Of a stretch of DNA of 64,000 nt, positions 1 through 7,685 are shown one piece after another. This DNA comes from Pseudomonas yamanorum (lineage in GTDB: Bacteria > Pseudomonadota > Gammaproteobacteria > Pseudomonadales > Pseudomonadaceae): positions 4,402,001 to 4,466,000 of the forward strand of contig NZ_LT629793.1 of NCBI RefSeq assembly GCF_900105735.1, given 5' to 3'. Position numbers and translations under genes: made by a program. The notes under the pieces were generated by a model. That model was given only the letters and a program-made list of their open reading frames with translations. It made no database searches and was not told the DNA's origin. Each line of letters opens with the position of its first letter. Position 1 is the first letter of the stretch.

Positions 1-58
1 TGCCCTCGAAAAGCAGTGAGTTGCCGGACGTCCAAGGCAGTGCTAGCTTTAGCCCACC

Positions 59-106
59 GCCCGTGTAGCTCAGCCGGTAGAGCAGCGCACTCGTAACGCG
101 AAGGTC
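59..106 (+). tRNA. 5' part of a tRNA-Thr(CGU), non-functional
   Basis: The D-arm and anticodon arm of a threonine tRNA are readable, with anticodon CGT at 92-94 in the loop ctcgtaa. After gaaggtc (100-106) the sequence leaves the tRNA pattern: no T-arm pairing, no matching acceptor strand, no CCA. The acceptor strand gcccgtg would also mismatch the ctcgggc found at the right island end, and the anticodon stem has an A-C mismatch, so the copy has decayed. Best read as the left tRNA junction of the island. Positions 1-58 carry nothing I recognise. Confidence 0.65.
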
Positions 107-135
107 ACTGGCTTGCTAGACCAAATGTGTGAGAG

Positions 136-170
136 AAAACCCTATGTAATTCAGTTGCATAGGGTTTTTT
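136..170 (+). terminator. Rho-independent terminator after the tRNA fragment
   Basis: An 11-bp stem, aaaaccctatg pairing with the following catagggtttt, encloses a short loop and ends in a run of six T. It lies 30 bp after the tRNA-Thr fragment, where a tRNA terminator is expected. Confidence 0.75.
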
Positions 171-380
171 GCCATTTACGCATTTTTAGTTTTTTTGCGT
201 AGACCTTTTCTGAATCACACGGCGGTCCTACAGCTCTCAGCTTCGGCCATAGTCAGCCTCTCCAAGACCCCGACACGATCAATCCGCACATTTAATAGGT
301 AACGCTCGTTTCATTGCCGTGCTTAATTGCGAGACAGCACTGGATTATAAAAACGATGCAACCTAATGAGATCGAACAGC

Positions 381-674
381 TTAGTCGGGCGCTACAAATC
401 CTGCTGCACGAAGCTGTCTCTCAATCTCTTGCAGCGAATGGTGCAGGGGTTCTGATGGTTTCATAAGGTGCATCGCCAAGATCACCGGCACAGCCGCATG
501 TATTTCGAGCCGTTCACAAATCTGGGCTAAAACCGCGATTGACGGTGCTCGTTTACCCCTCTCGATATCGCTTAAGTACTGAGAAGATACGGCCCCAAGA
601 AGATCCTTTTGCGTCAGTCCCTTGCTGAGGCGTAACGCCTGCAATGCGCGGCCGACCGCCTGGTTGAAATCCAT
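381..674 (-). CDS. XRE-family helix-turn-helix regulator
   Basis: Small DNA-binding protein of about 97 residues. An XRE/Cro HTH fills residues 7-60: ALRLSKGLTQKDLLGAVS followed by the recognition segment with YLSDIERGKRAPS. The C-terminal 35 residues are helical and unassigned. GTG at 677 or ATG at 674 are both possible; I chose ATG. The gene diverges from the two-gene unit starting at 870, and a perfect 12-bp palindrome lies between them at 749-760, so it probably controls itself and perhaps the neighbours. The target is inferred, not shown. Such regulators are common at island ends and beside defence genes. Confidence 0.85.
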   Translation of the reverse strand: MDFNQAVGRALQALRLSKGLTQKDLLGAVSSQYLSDIERGKRAPSIAVLAQICERLEIHAAVPVILAMHLMKPSEPLHHSLQEIERQLRAAGFVAPD

Positions 675-748
675 CACTCATCACCCAAGCCTAAACCTAG
701 CATTGGACAGAGATGTGGGGTATTTTGGAATCAACGATAGGCGATGTT

Positions 749-760
749 AAGATATATCTT
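749..760. promoter_or_regulatory. Candidate operator for the XRE regulator
   Basis: The perfect palindrome aagatatatctt is followed at once by taagatat, a partial second copy of the half-site. It lies between the divergent regulator (start 674) and the gene at 870, in a very AT-rich stretch. Position and symmetry suit an autoregulatory operator; binding is not shown. Confidence 0.4.
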
Positions 761-869
761 TAAGATATTGCTTGTGATAGCCAGATGTCTTAGGCGCTTT
801 TTTCCCTAGCGTCGCCGTACCAAGCTATGCGGGCACACTCGGACTCCCTCACATATTGAGTGATATTTA

Positions 870-1436
870 ATGGATGACAGAATTGAAGCAGCAATATTTA
901 AGCTGAAAGCAAATGCCGGTGGGGTGGTTTTCACCGGATTCGTTTCAAATGCCGAAATTAAATCTCCGGCAATGTTAACGGGTGAAGTTTGGAGCCACGT
1001 GCTTGCTGATGGTTTTGGGGGTTTTGCTGACGGTCACCGAATTGAGACTTCAGATATTGTCCAGATTCATGCCCGTGGCGATAGCTTATGGATTACCACT
1101 CAGAGTGGGAGCGACTATGGCATTCTTTCCTTCACGCCTCTTGGTTGGCGTTATTTGGCCGACCTCTACCAAGCTGACCGTCGGCTTGATCCGCAATCCC
1201 CAGGAACGCCAGTTTTTCACATGCAATCGCCAACCGTAGAGACATTCGGTTTGGTGAAGAAGCGCTGCGAAGAAAACAAACTCAAATTTGCACCGCTTAG
1301 CCGAAAAGCTCGGAAGCACGAGCTATTAGGGCCAGAGGGAGACACAAAATATCTGAAGCGGATGGAGGCATTTGTTCAAGATACGATTGAAACTCTGGAA
1401 CGAAATGGTGTGACAACTTTTCGGACTGAAGAATGA
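870..1436 (+). CDS. Hypothetical protein, first gene of a small unit
   Basis: 188 residues, no family recognised. The protein looks soluble and mixed alpha/beta in its first 120 residues (pairs of strands such as SLWITTQSGSDYGILSFTP). A basic, helical C-terminal third follows (KKRCEENKLKFAPLSRKARKH). No signal peptide, membrane segment or catalytic motif is evident. ATG at 870 follows a weak gagtga ribosome site. The next gene starts 56 bp downstream on the same strand, so the two are probably co-transcribed. The gene diverges from the XRE regulator and may be under its control. Confidence 0.6.
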   Translation: MDDRIEAAIFKLKANAGGVVFTGFVSNAEIKSPAMLTGEVWSHVLADGFGGFADGHRIETSDIVQIHARGDSLWITTQSGSDYGILSFTPLGWRYLADLYQADRRLDPQSPGTPVFHMQSPTVETFGLVKKRCEENKLKFAPLSRKARKHELLGPEGDTKYLKRMEAFVQDTIETLERNGVTTFRTEE

Positions 1437-1492
1437 CCGAGCACTCAACGCACCGTAATTTTGTACGATCTTTAATTTAACAGGTGCTCGAA

Positions 1493-1885
1493 ATGGCAAA
1501 GCTAGCTGATCTTGAGTCAGATCTTAAGCGCCGCTACCCTGAGGCTTTTCAAGATGATATTGCGCGCCCATTCACATTTAGATGCGGTGAAGGATGGTAT
1601 GCAATCGTAGGGACACTTTGCTCACTATTATGCGAAGCCAATCAGCGTACGGGCCAGGCCCCGACGCACATGCTTAGCGCCTTTGAGAAAATGGGTACGT
1701 TACGAATTTTGGTAACGATCCGTAATCCTCATGCAAACGAATGGATAAGGTTTGCAGAACGACACGCTACAAATACTTGTGAGATTTGTGGAGAAAAGGG
1801 CAGGCTTTTGTATATCGATGGATGGCAGCGGGTGCGATGTGAACCCCATACCTTATCCATCCGGCAGTTTGAGGCGGATGAATAG
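1493..1885 (+). CDS. Hypothetical protein with a possible zinc-binding C-terminus
   Basis: 130 residues, no family recognised. The C-terminal segment has CEICGEKGRLLYIDGW followed by RCEPH, that is C-x2-C and later C-x2-H, a plausible one-zinc knuckle. The N-terminal 90 residues look helical, with a hydrophobic stretch YAIVGTLCSLLCEA that is too short for a clear membrane helix. ATG at 1493 is preferred over GTG at 1484 because aggtg lies at a good distance upstream. It probably forms one unit with the gene ending at 1436. Confidence 0.55.
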   Translation: MAKLADLESDLKRRYPEAFQDDIARPFTFRCGEGWYAIVGTLCSLLCEANQRTGQAPTHMLSAFEKMGTLRILVTIRNPHANEWIRFAERHATNTCEICGEKGRLLYIDGWQRVRCEPHTLSIRQFEADE

Positions 1886-2129
1886 TAATGTGCAGAAAAT
1901 GCACATTACTAAGTATTATTTTAGAAGACCTACGGTGCCATCGCTAGGGGCATCGGGAAGCCAGGTGCAAGCCAAGCAGTGGGCAACGCAACTGGACAAA
2001 ATCGCTTAGCCATTATCGTCCACTGTGGTGTTTTCATCCATCATATTCGAGTGTTTGGGAAAATCGACTTTTTCAGCACAATCGGCTAAAAGCTGTCTCA
2101 GGACAGCGTGTTAGTATCACGAATTGGCT

Positions 2130-2276
2130 TTAGCACTTCGATCCGTCGACCAGCTCGATGCTCAGAGAATCACCAGTGCCGACGTTCATTGCTGCTAGGA
2201 CATCCGGAGCGAGATCGATTATGACATCCTTGCTGCCATCGGCTGGAACCTGACAATCACAGTCGTTTGCAATGAA
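2130..2276 (-). pseudogene. Fragment resembling an AbrB/MazE-type antitoxin
   Basis: Read on the minus strand, an open stretch of about 48 codons has no usable start, with a stop directly upstream. It encodes PADGSKDVIIDLAPDVLAAM and then VGTGDSLSIELVDG. That order of aspartate-rich strand, helix, and GDxLxIE strand is typical of swapped-hairpin antitoxins and their relatives. No toxin partner is visible. Probably a remnant; the assignment rests on pattern memory only. Confidence 0.3.
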
Positions 2277-2739
2277 TCACTCATTAGACTCTAGCCCATT
2301 CTCGATTGAAGTATTTAGACGATATCCTACGTCTACTAATGTGCGACTGGCAGCTTTCGGCCAGGAGCGGACATCCGAAATCAAGGGGTACTAAAGACGC
2401 CCATACATAAATTCCAGTCGCGCAGTGCGGTGCAGATAGATGAGACGTAGAATTCGGACTGCGTTGGAGATGACGCAGTTTACGATGTAAAACTATTTGG
2501 CGGGGGAGTTTAGTGGCGGAGCGGTTTGACCGCGTAGTGATGCCTGCATGCTGAAGCATTGCTTTATATTAAAGGTCAGTATCTGATTGGTGTTATTTAA
2601 TTAGTCCGCTAATTAGTCCGCTATTCGGGAATTTGTACAGAGGGAAAGCCTGAGTTAAAGCTATTTGAGAAGTCTATTAGCTGAAAAAACTGTATCAAGC
2701 AGGTTTCATTTAAACGTGTTCTGCGACCATAAGAAACCT

Positions 2740-2763
2740 AGGGCTGAATAAAATTCCAGCCCT
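2740..2763 (-). terminator. Possible terminator of the 3376-2779 gene pair
   Basis: Seven-base stem agggctg / cagccct with a 10-base loop, lying 16 bp beyond the stop at 2779. On the minus strand it is followed by the T-rich aggtttctt. Weak but well placed. Confidence 0.45.
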
Positions 2764-2778
2764 CGGTTTTATCTAGCA

Positions 2779-2994
2779 TCAAAGTTCGTCCAGCTTTTCA
2801 TAAGCCTTCTTGGCATCTCGGCGATTCTGTCTAATCTGATTAATTACAGCGGCATCGCCATTGCGAAGATTGTTACCGCCAATTTCATTGAAGGTGCTGG
2901 TGCCCGTCTCAAAACCATCAATAAATTCCCGCGCTGCTGCTTTGGCGCCAGCTATCGCTGGGTTACCGACCGAATCTGTTTTGACCTCAGCCAT
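2779..2994 (-). CDS. Small hypothetical protein (71 aa)
   Basis: 71 residues, no family recognised. Alanine-rich N-terminal helix (AIAGAKAAAREFIDGFETG), then a polar segment and a strongly charged helix (NQIRQNRRDAKKAYEKLDEL). The start is well supported by agaggag eight bases upstream of ATG. It overlaps the end of the upstream gene by 8 bp, so the two are translationally coupled and probably act together. The size and charge would suit an antitoxin or small adaptor, but nothing in the sequence proves that. Confidence 0.6.
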   Translation of the reverse strand: MAEVKTDSVGNPAIAGAKAAAREFIDGFETGTSTFNEIGGNNLRNGDAAVINQIRQNRRDAKKAYEKLDEL

Positions 2995-3376
2995 TATTTT
3001 TCTCCTCTATAGCGTTAATAATTATGGAAGAATAATCGATTACCTCGTGCGCAGGCTCGAACTCAACGGCGACCTTCCTCCACCCTGGAAGCAAATCAAC
3101 CTTTCCCTTTGGCGAAAATAAAACAACCACTAACTTTTGTTTTGCGAATACTAACGTATGTTTTTGTGCGGACTTTTCAATTAACACAAACTTGCTAGTG
3201 GCTGAAAATTTGATTTTCCTGGAAATCAGATAACCTTTGATGTGAGCTATCGTGTCTAACTCCTCAGAGTCATAACCAGGTACGAGAATTTTTCTTACAA
3301 GCGCACTTGGTGAAATCTGTTCCGTTTGGACGGATTCGCGCCTAACGTTCCTCGGAAGTTGTACTAAATCGCCCAT
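2987..3376 (-). CDS. Hypothetical protein (129 aa), coupled to the 71-aa gene
   Basis: 129 residues, no family recognised. The N-terminal 30 residues are polar. The rest alternates short strands and basic segments (GYLISRKIKFSATSKFVLIE, then HTLVFAKQKLVVVLFSPKG), which looks like a small beta-rich fold. Ribosome site aagga lies at good distance from ATG 3376. It overlaps the downstream 71-aa gene by 8 bp. Together they form a two-gene unit facing away from the decayed region at 3.5-4.1 kb. Confidence 0.6.
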   Translation of the reverse strand: MGDLVQLPRNVRRESVQTEQISPSALVRKILVPGYDSEELDTIAHIKGYLISRKIKFSATSKFVLIEKSAQKHTLVFAKQKLVVVLFSPKGKVDLLPGWRKVAVEFEPAHEVIDYSSIIINAIEEKNNG

Positions 3377-3534
3377 GATTTATTCCTTGCATGTCACATA
3401 ATTTCGCGACTACGTCATTTCTCCATACGTTTTACGCTATGTCAAGGCCGGAATGAAATACTTGATGCAAGGCCCATTAGCCATGATCTGATTTTGAGGT
3501 TTTTGCAGTATTTCGCCGAAGATCCCAACAATTT

Positions 3535-3903
3535 GATTTTTGCGTTTACTCCCCGTACTACGATGTGGAGCGGGTTCAGCGCTGGGTTGAAGATGAGCTT
3601 GGTGATTTGGTCGGCGGAATCCCGAGCATCATAAGGTCGCTTATCGTCGAGGCTCCGATGCTGGCTGCCAAGGTTGAGACCCAACGAGTGCGGAACGAGC
3701 AGGAACGAAAGCGGCACAAGTTAGAGATGGAAGAGTGGAGGCATAAGGAAGAGTAAAAGCGCCGGCTAAAGGCGATCCAGGACAGCCGCAATCGACTCGA
3801 ATCGGTTCAGACCTGGGCAAAAGTGAACAGCATTCGGGGTTTCTTCGACGACATTGTCCACAAACGAAGTTTCTCGAATCAGGAAAGCGGCAAGCTGTAT
3901 TAG
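3535..3903 (+). pseudogene. Broken gene with an internal stop
   Basis: One reading frame runs through the whole stretch but is cut by TAA at 3754-3756. The first part reads SPYYDVERVQRWVEDELGDL, then a charged coiled-coil-like helix rich in E, R, K and Q. After the stop the same frame continues for about 48 codons, including SVQTWAKVNSIRGFFDDIV, to TAG at 3901. Similar protein ends (a charged helix and a final helix with W and F) occur in a family of Pseudomonas hypothetical proteins whose function I do not know. The N-terminal part is absent. Positions 3904-4181 downstream hold no gene I can support. Confidence 0.5.
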
Positions 3904-4181
3904 ATCGCTTAGCCCGAGTAAAGAATCTGATCGATGATTTCGACGCTCGGAGCATTTTGAGGGTTGGGATCCACCGGAACTCTAGGTGTTTCTATCACTG
4001 GTTAGTACTCGGGAGTTTTGTGCCGTTCGCACGTGAAAAATTTTTCGAGATACTCCGTGCTGATCGACGACTTTTCGGCTCGAAAATCCCTCATCAATAA
4101 AGCACACCAGAGAAATGGGTTCTACGCTCCACCTCCAAAGCCCCGGCCCCCCAGAGTCAGGGCAAATCAGGAGAAATCGAA

Positions 4182-5960
4182 GTGCATGGACTGACCCAGA
4201 TCCACATTCGGAATTTTCGGGCGTGTAAAAACGTCTCTTTATCCCTAGGCAGCTTTACCCCCCTAGTTGGGCAAAATAACGTTGGCAAATCCACGGTGCT
4301 AGACGCAATCCGAATTGTCCTGGCGCCGAAAGCGTTCGCTAAAAATGATGCTTCTGACCCGTTGTTGCCAATAGTCCTCAGCGCCTGTATTTCTGGGATT
4401 ACTCCGGAATTGATCGCGTTAATTCCAGAGCCAAGACACCGCCTAGCTATTGAGCCCTATTGCGTTAATGGAGAGCTATGGATCCGCACCACAGGCACAG
4501 GCACCTCAAAGCCGGTTCAGGAGGTTTGGCAACCTGATGACAAGGATGCCACTGGCATTCCTACCACCTGGCGCGCTTACCCGACAGGACTGCCGTCAGT
4601 TGTTTCTGCTCTGCTTCCTGAAGCTCTTCATATTCAAGCCATGGACGATGTGCCGGAGGATTTAGGAAAAGGAAAAGCTGGCAGCACTATTCGCGGGCTG
4701 CTCGATGAAATCATGACGCCAATCCTCACAGCACATATCGAAGTCACGCAAGCCTTGGAAGCAGTTCGACGCATATTGAGGGTTGATGGTGATCAGAGAT
4801 CTCCTGTATTGGCAGGCTTTGACAATAGCGCTACGGCTGCCCTTGGAGAGTTCTTCCCTGGATTGCGCTTGGATTTAGATGTCCCCTCAATCGATGTAAA
4901 AGAATTCTTTAAATTGGGAGATCTACACGTTACTGACGAGGCGTCTGGTGACCGTCGACGATTTGATCAGGTGGGGAGTGGCGCACAACGAGCGATTCAG
5001 ATGGCGCTCATTCGGTTGCTCGCGGATTTGCGCCAAGCCACCGCCCAGGGAATTTCTAGGCGGATGCTGTTGATTGATGAGCCGGAACTTTTCTTACACC
5101 CACAAGGAGCCCGTAAGCTTCGAGAAGCGCTTAAACAACTTTCGGTGGCGGGCTTTCAGGTTGTGTTCACTACCCACTCCCCCCTAATGCTCAGCAGGGA
5201 TAACGCTCCAGATACAGTCATCGTGCGTAGGCATCCCGTTGATGGCTCTGTCGTCCGCGCACAGTTACGCGAAGCGGTTGCTGCTGCAATGGAGGAAGCT
5301 CAGGCTCAATCGCGAACTCTTTTCGAGTTAGGCAACGTTGCTGACATCTACTTCGCAGAGAAGGTAATTCTTTGTGAAGGTAAAACCGATCAACGTCTGC
5401 TGCCGTTGGTGTACGAAAGGCTTTATGGATCGAGGCCAGAACTTGATCGCATCTGCTTTGTGGCGCTAGGCAGCTGCTCCAGCATCCCTAAAGGCGTTTC
5501 GGTGCTCTCAGCTATGGGTATCACCTGTGGAGTGATTGCAGACTTGGATTTTGCTTTCACATACGCCAGGAGTGGTGCCGAGTCTTGGTTATCAAAAGAT
5601 GGTGAGGATATGGCCAAAGTAAGAGACGTGTTGGCCAGAATTGGAGCAGAGCAAGGTGTGCCGTTGGGTGGGAACGGTCTGCCCGTCAATGCTGGTGGAT
5701 TGAGAGCGGCGGATACCTGGGCGCTTTTCGCGCAGGACGCGGATGGCCTCAAATTAGCGGAAGCAGTTCACCAAGAGCTTCTGGCCCGAAATACGTGGGT
5801 ATGGCCTATCGGCTGTATCGAGGATGTATTCGGTATTCACGAAAAAGGCGAAGAAGCCATTCTAGAACAAGAGGATTTTCTACGTGGCGCTGATAGCGCA
5901 TCAACTGAAGCAAGGGCGCCGTTGCTGAAGGCCTGCTTGGAATGGTTGAGAGCAATTTGA
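4182..5960 (+). CDS. OLD-family ATP-dependent endonuclease (ATPase + TOPRIM)
   Basis: 592 residues. The N-terminal ABC-like ATPase has Walker A GQNNVGKST at 30-38, a signature-like GSGAQR near 264, Walker B LLIDEPE near 296-302, and the switch histidine in FTTHSP near 330. A C-terminal TOPRIM nuclease domain follows: the invariant Glu in ILCEGKTD near 399 and the DLDF acidic motif near 455. Known: OLD proteins such as that of phage P2 couple ATP use to metal-dependent DNA cleavage and act in phage defence; Gabija GajA is a relative with a helicase partner. No UvrD-like helicase is adjacent, so I read this as a stand-alone (class 1) OLD. GTG start with aggaga eight bases upstream. A small hairpin at 5985-6002 follows the gene. 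Confidence 0.9.
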   Translation: MHGLTQIHIRNFRACKNVSLSLGSFTPLVGQNNVGKSTVLDAIRIVLAPKAFAKNDASDPLLPIVLSACISGITPELIALIPEPRHRLAIEPYCVNGELWIRTTGTGTSKPVQEVWQPDDKDATGIPTTWRAYPTGLPSVVSALLPEALHIQAMDDVPEDLGKGKAGSTIRGLLDEIMTPILTAHIEVTQALEAVRRILRVDGDQRSPVLAGFDNSATAALGEFFPGLRLDLDVPSIDVKEFFKLGDLHVTDEASGDRRRFDQVGSGAQRAIQMALIRLLADLRQATAQGISRRMLLIDEPELFLHPQGARKLREALKQLSVAGFQVVFTTHSPLMLSRDNAPDTVIVRRHPVDGSVVRAQLREAVAAAMEEAQAQSRTLFELGNVADIYFAEKVILCEGKTDQRLLPLVYERLYGSRPELDRICFVALGSCSSIPKGVSVLSAMGITCGVIADLDFAFTYARSGAESWLSKDGEDMAKVRDVLARIGAEQGVPLGGNGLPVNAGGLRAADTWALFAQDADGLKLAEAVHQELLARNTWVWPIGCIEDVFGIHEKGEEAILEQEDFLRGADSASTEARAPLLKACLEWLRAI

Positions 5961-6341
5961 TCGGCCAATGAGTAGATTTAAGGGGGCCACGTATCAGTGG
6001 CCTTACCTATACAAGCATGCGCCCCCCTGCTCAAAATAGGACTTAGGCCGCTTTGGTGCATGTACTGAGAGCCTTGGGTAATTGCACAGATTTGCCCGCC
6101 GTTTGCATTCGAGCTGACCAATCATTTGCATCAGATTTGACTAGCATGATTCACATAGATGACGGGGCAGAAAACGAGCTAATGCTGACGGTGGTGCTTA
6201 TCCATGGATTTTTGTAATAGGGTTATGGTACCGTTTTGTTTGATCGGTGCGCACACAATAGAGAGTGGCTAACTCGTTACCTAGCCTGCCGGTACTGGAG
6301 TTTTCTGGTACGTCTGGATCAGTCTGAGAGTGACGCACCGG
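5961..6341. other. Spacer between convergent genes
   Basis: 381 bp between the 3' ends of the OLD gene and the DUF4365 gene. Apart from the short ggccac/gtggcc hairpin at 5985-6002, a weak terminator candidate for the OLD gene, I see nothing in it. Confidence 0.5.
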
Positions 6342-7385
6342 TCAAATTTTCCCCTTCCGCCTACCGGGCTCGTAAACGGAGTAGAACCATGTTTTGGTCC
6401 CTACGATTCGAATTCGATCCTTCCTCTCCGAGCCTTCGACGCTTGAATCTTCAATAAGGGTGGTCTCGCGCTTGAGGATTACTATCACCTCTGAAGCCTC
6501 CCGTGCTGGCCATTTCACCATAGCCGATACGCCCAGGTAATCGTATTGCGCCCATGAGCCATCGGTGAACTGCCGAGTTTTCAAGCCTTGTCGTAGCTTG
6601 TGCCAAGTGTCAACTGCCTCAATGATTCGCGCTGCAACTGGTAGCAATTCAAAGCTCGCCTGTATGCGAGAGAGCGGGCGTCCGACTCGAGTGATGTGAG
6701 ACCAACCAGTTCGGTTAATGGTGACGGTGCCAAGTGTCGGATGTGAGGCACCTTCGGCCTTCCAAATTTGATAAAAGTCCCAGGCAGCAGGTTTGAGACT
6801 TTTCGAGAATAGGTTGAGACGATTTGGCAGATTACCCTGCCTCGACATATCTACCTCTGCCAGCCCCAGCGCTCGATGCTGGCCGGTGGCGAGTCGAGAA
6901 AAAGGGCGAAGGCACTCAATGCCTGGCTGAAATCGGTTTTTTAATTGAACGATCACCGTGCCTCTGTCGGTGTAAGACTCGGTCAGTTTGAGATCGGCCC
7001 ACCAAGCTTGGCTTGGTATCTTCCATAGACCTCCCACCTCCTTAACGTAAAGTAAGGCAACCGGCAGGGGAGATTTTTTCCAAAGCTCTCGCTTGGTTTC
7101 GATATTAGGAATTTTAATTTCAATAAAGTCTTCTTCCCTGCGGGCTACATAGCTAGCCCCGCTCTTAATCTGCACATGAATCAAACCGCCGGTGAAAAGG
7201 TGTTTCCACGACCTCCGATCTTCTGGCCGATCCTCGTCCACCTTCATGGTACGCAAGTAAATCAGCCCATCCACACCGTCATCGTCGACCTGCCCCATTT
7301 CTTGCCAGGACCAACCCCATGCACGGCAAACCGAATCGGTATAGGCCGTGCTTGCAGCAGAAATTCGATTCGACTCTGATGTCAC
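6342..7385 (-). CDS. DUF4365 domain protein, predicted PD-(D/E)XK-type nuclease fold
   Basis: 347 residues. The N-terminal 170 residues match DUF4365 as I know it: DDDGVDGLIY around 35-42 supplies the acidic metal-binding residue and HVQIKSGASY at 70-79 supplies the Q-x-K motif of a PD-(D/E)XK fold. The C-terminal half is rich in tryptophan and unassigned. GTG start at 7385 with ggaaagg upstream. The gene diverges from the large sacsin-like ATPase gene, with about 300 bp between starts. The association suggests, but does not prove, a shared defence role: this would be the nuclease and the neighbour the ATP-driven sensor. Nuclease activity is inferred from motifs only. Confidence 0.7.
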   Translation of the reverse strand: MTSESNRISAASTAYTDSVCRAWGWSWQEMGQVDDDGVDGLIYLRTMKVDEDRPEDRRSWKHLFTGGLIHVQIKSGASYVARREEDFIEIKIPNIETKRELWKKSPLPVALLYVKEVGGLWKIPSQAWWADLKLTESYTDRGTVIVQLKNRFQPGIECLRPFSRLATGQHRALGLAEVDMSRQGNLPNRLNLFSKSLKPAAWDFYQIWKAEGASHPTLGTVTINRTGWSHITRVGRPLSRIQASFELLPVAARIIEAVDTWHKLRQGLKTRQFTDGSWAQYDYLGVSAMVKWPAREASEVIVILKRETTLIEDSSVEGSERKDRIRIVGTKTWFYSVYEPGRRKGKI

Positions 7386-7685
7386 CTTTGGTACCTTTCC
7401 AGTATTTTCAAGATCCGCAATCTACCACGGGCCACGACGGCATTGCCTGTCACCCGAAGGCCAGAATAAATGGAAATGGCAAAAGTGTTGTCTGTTCATT
7501 TTTGCGCATTTGCTACTTTTAGAGCGCAGCCCTTCAGCCGTAATCTCCGTTAGCGAGTGTTTGAGTCTCGACAATCGATATCTCAGACCACATCAATCCA
7601 ATGCCGAAATGTAGATGAAATCAAAAGACTCCATGGGTGGGTTACGCTAGCCTGCATAAATCAATCGATCACTGGCCACTGTCAT

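Larger units (their letters stand above)
1886..2778. other. Mostly non-coding, decayed stretch
   Basis: No intact gene is supported. It holds a fragment resembling a small antitoxin gene (2130-2276), a decayed end of the inverted-repeat element seen at 12381 (cgactttttcagcacaatcgg near 2065), a direct repeat of taattagtccgc near 2600, and a hairpin (2740-2763) downstream of the gene that ends at 2779. Confidence 0.5.

Noticed and set aside
59..125. Functional tRNA-Thr at the left end
   Set aside because: T-arm, matching acceptor strand and CCA are all missing after position 106.
2284..2559. 91-codon minus-strand open frame
   Set aside because: No ribosome site, unlikely composition (many S, R and H), and it lies in decayed DNA.
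4182..5960. Gabija system (GajA-GajB)
   Set aside because: The OLD protein has no UvrD-like helicase gene beside it.
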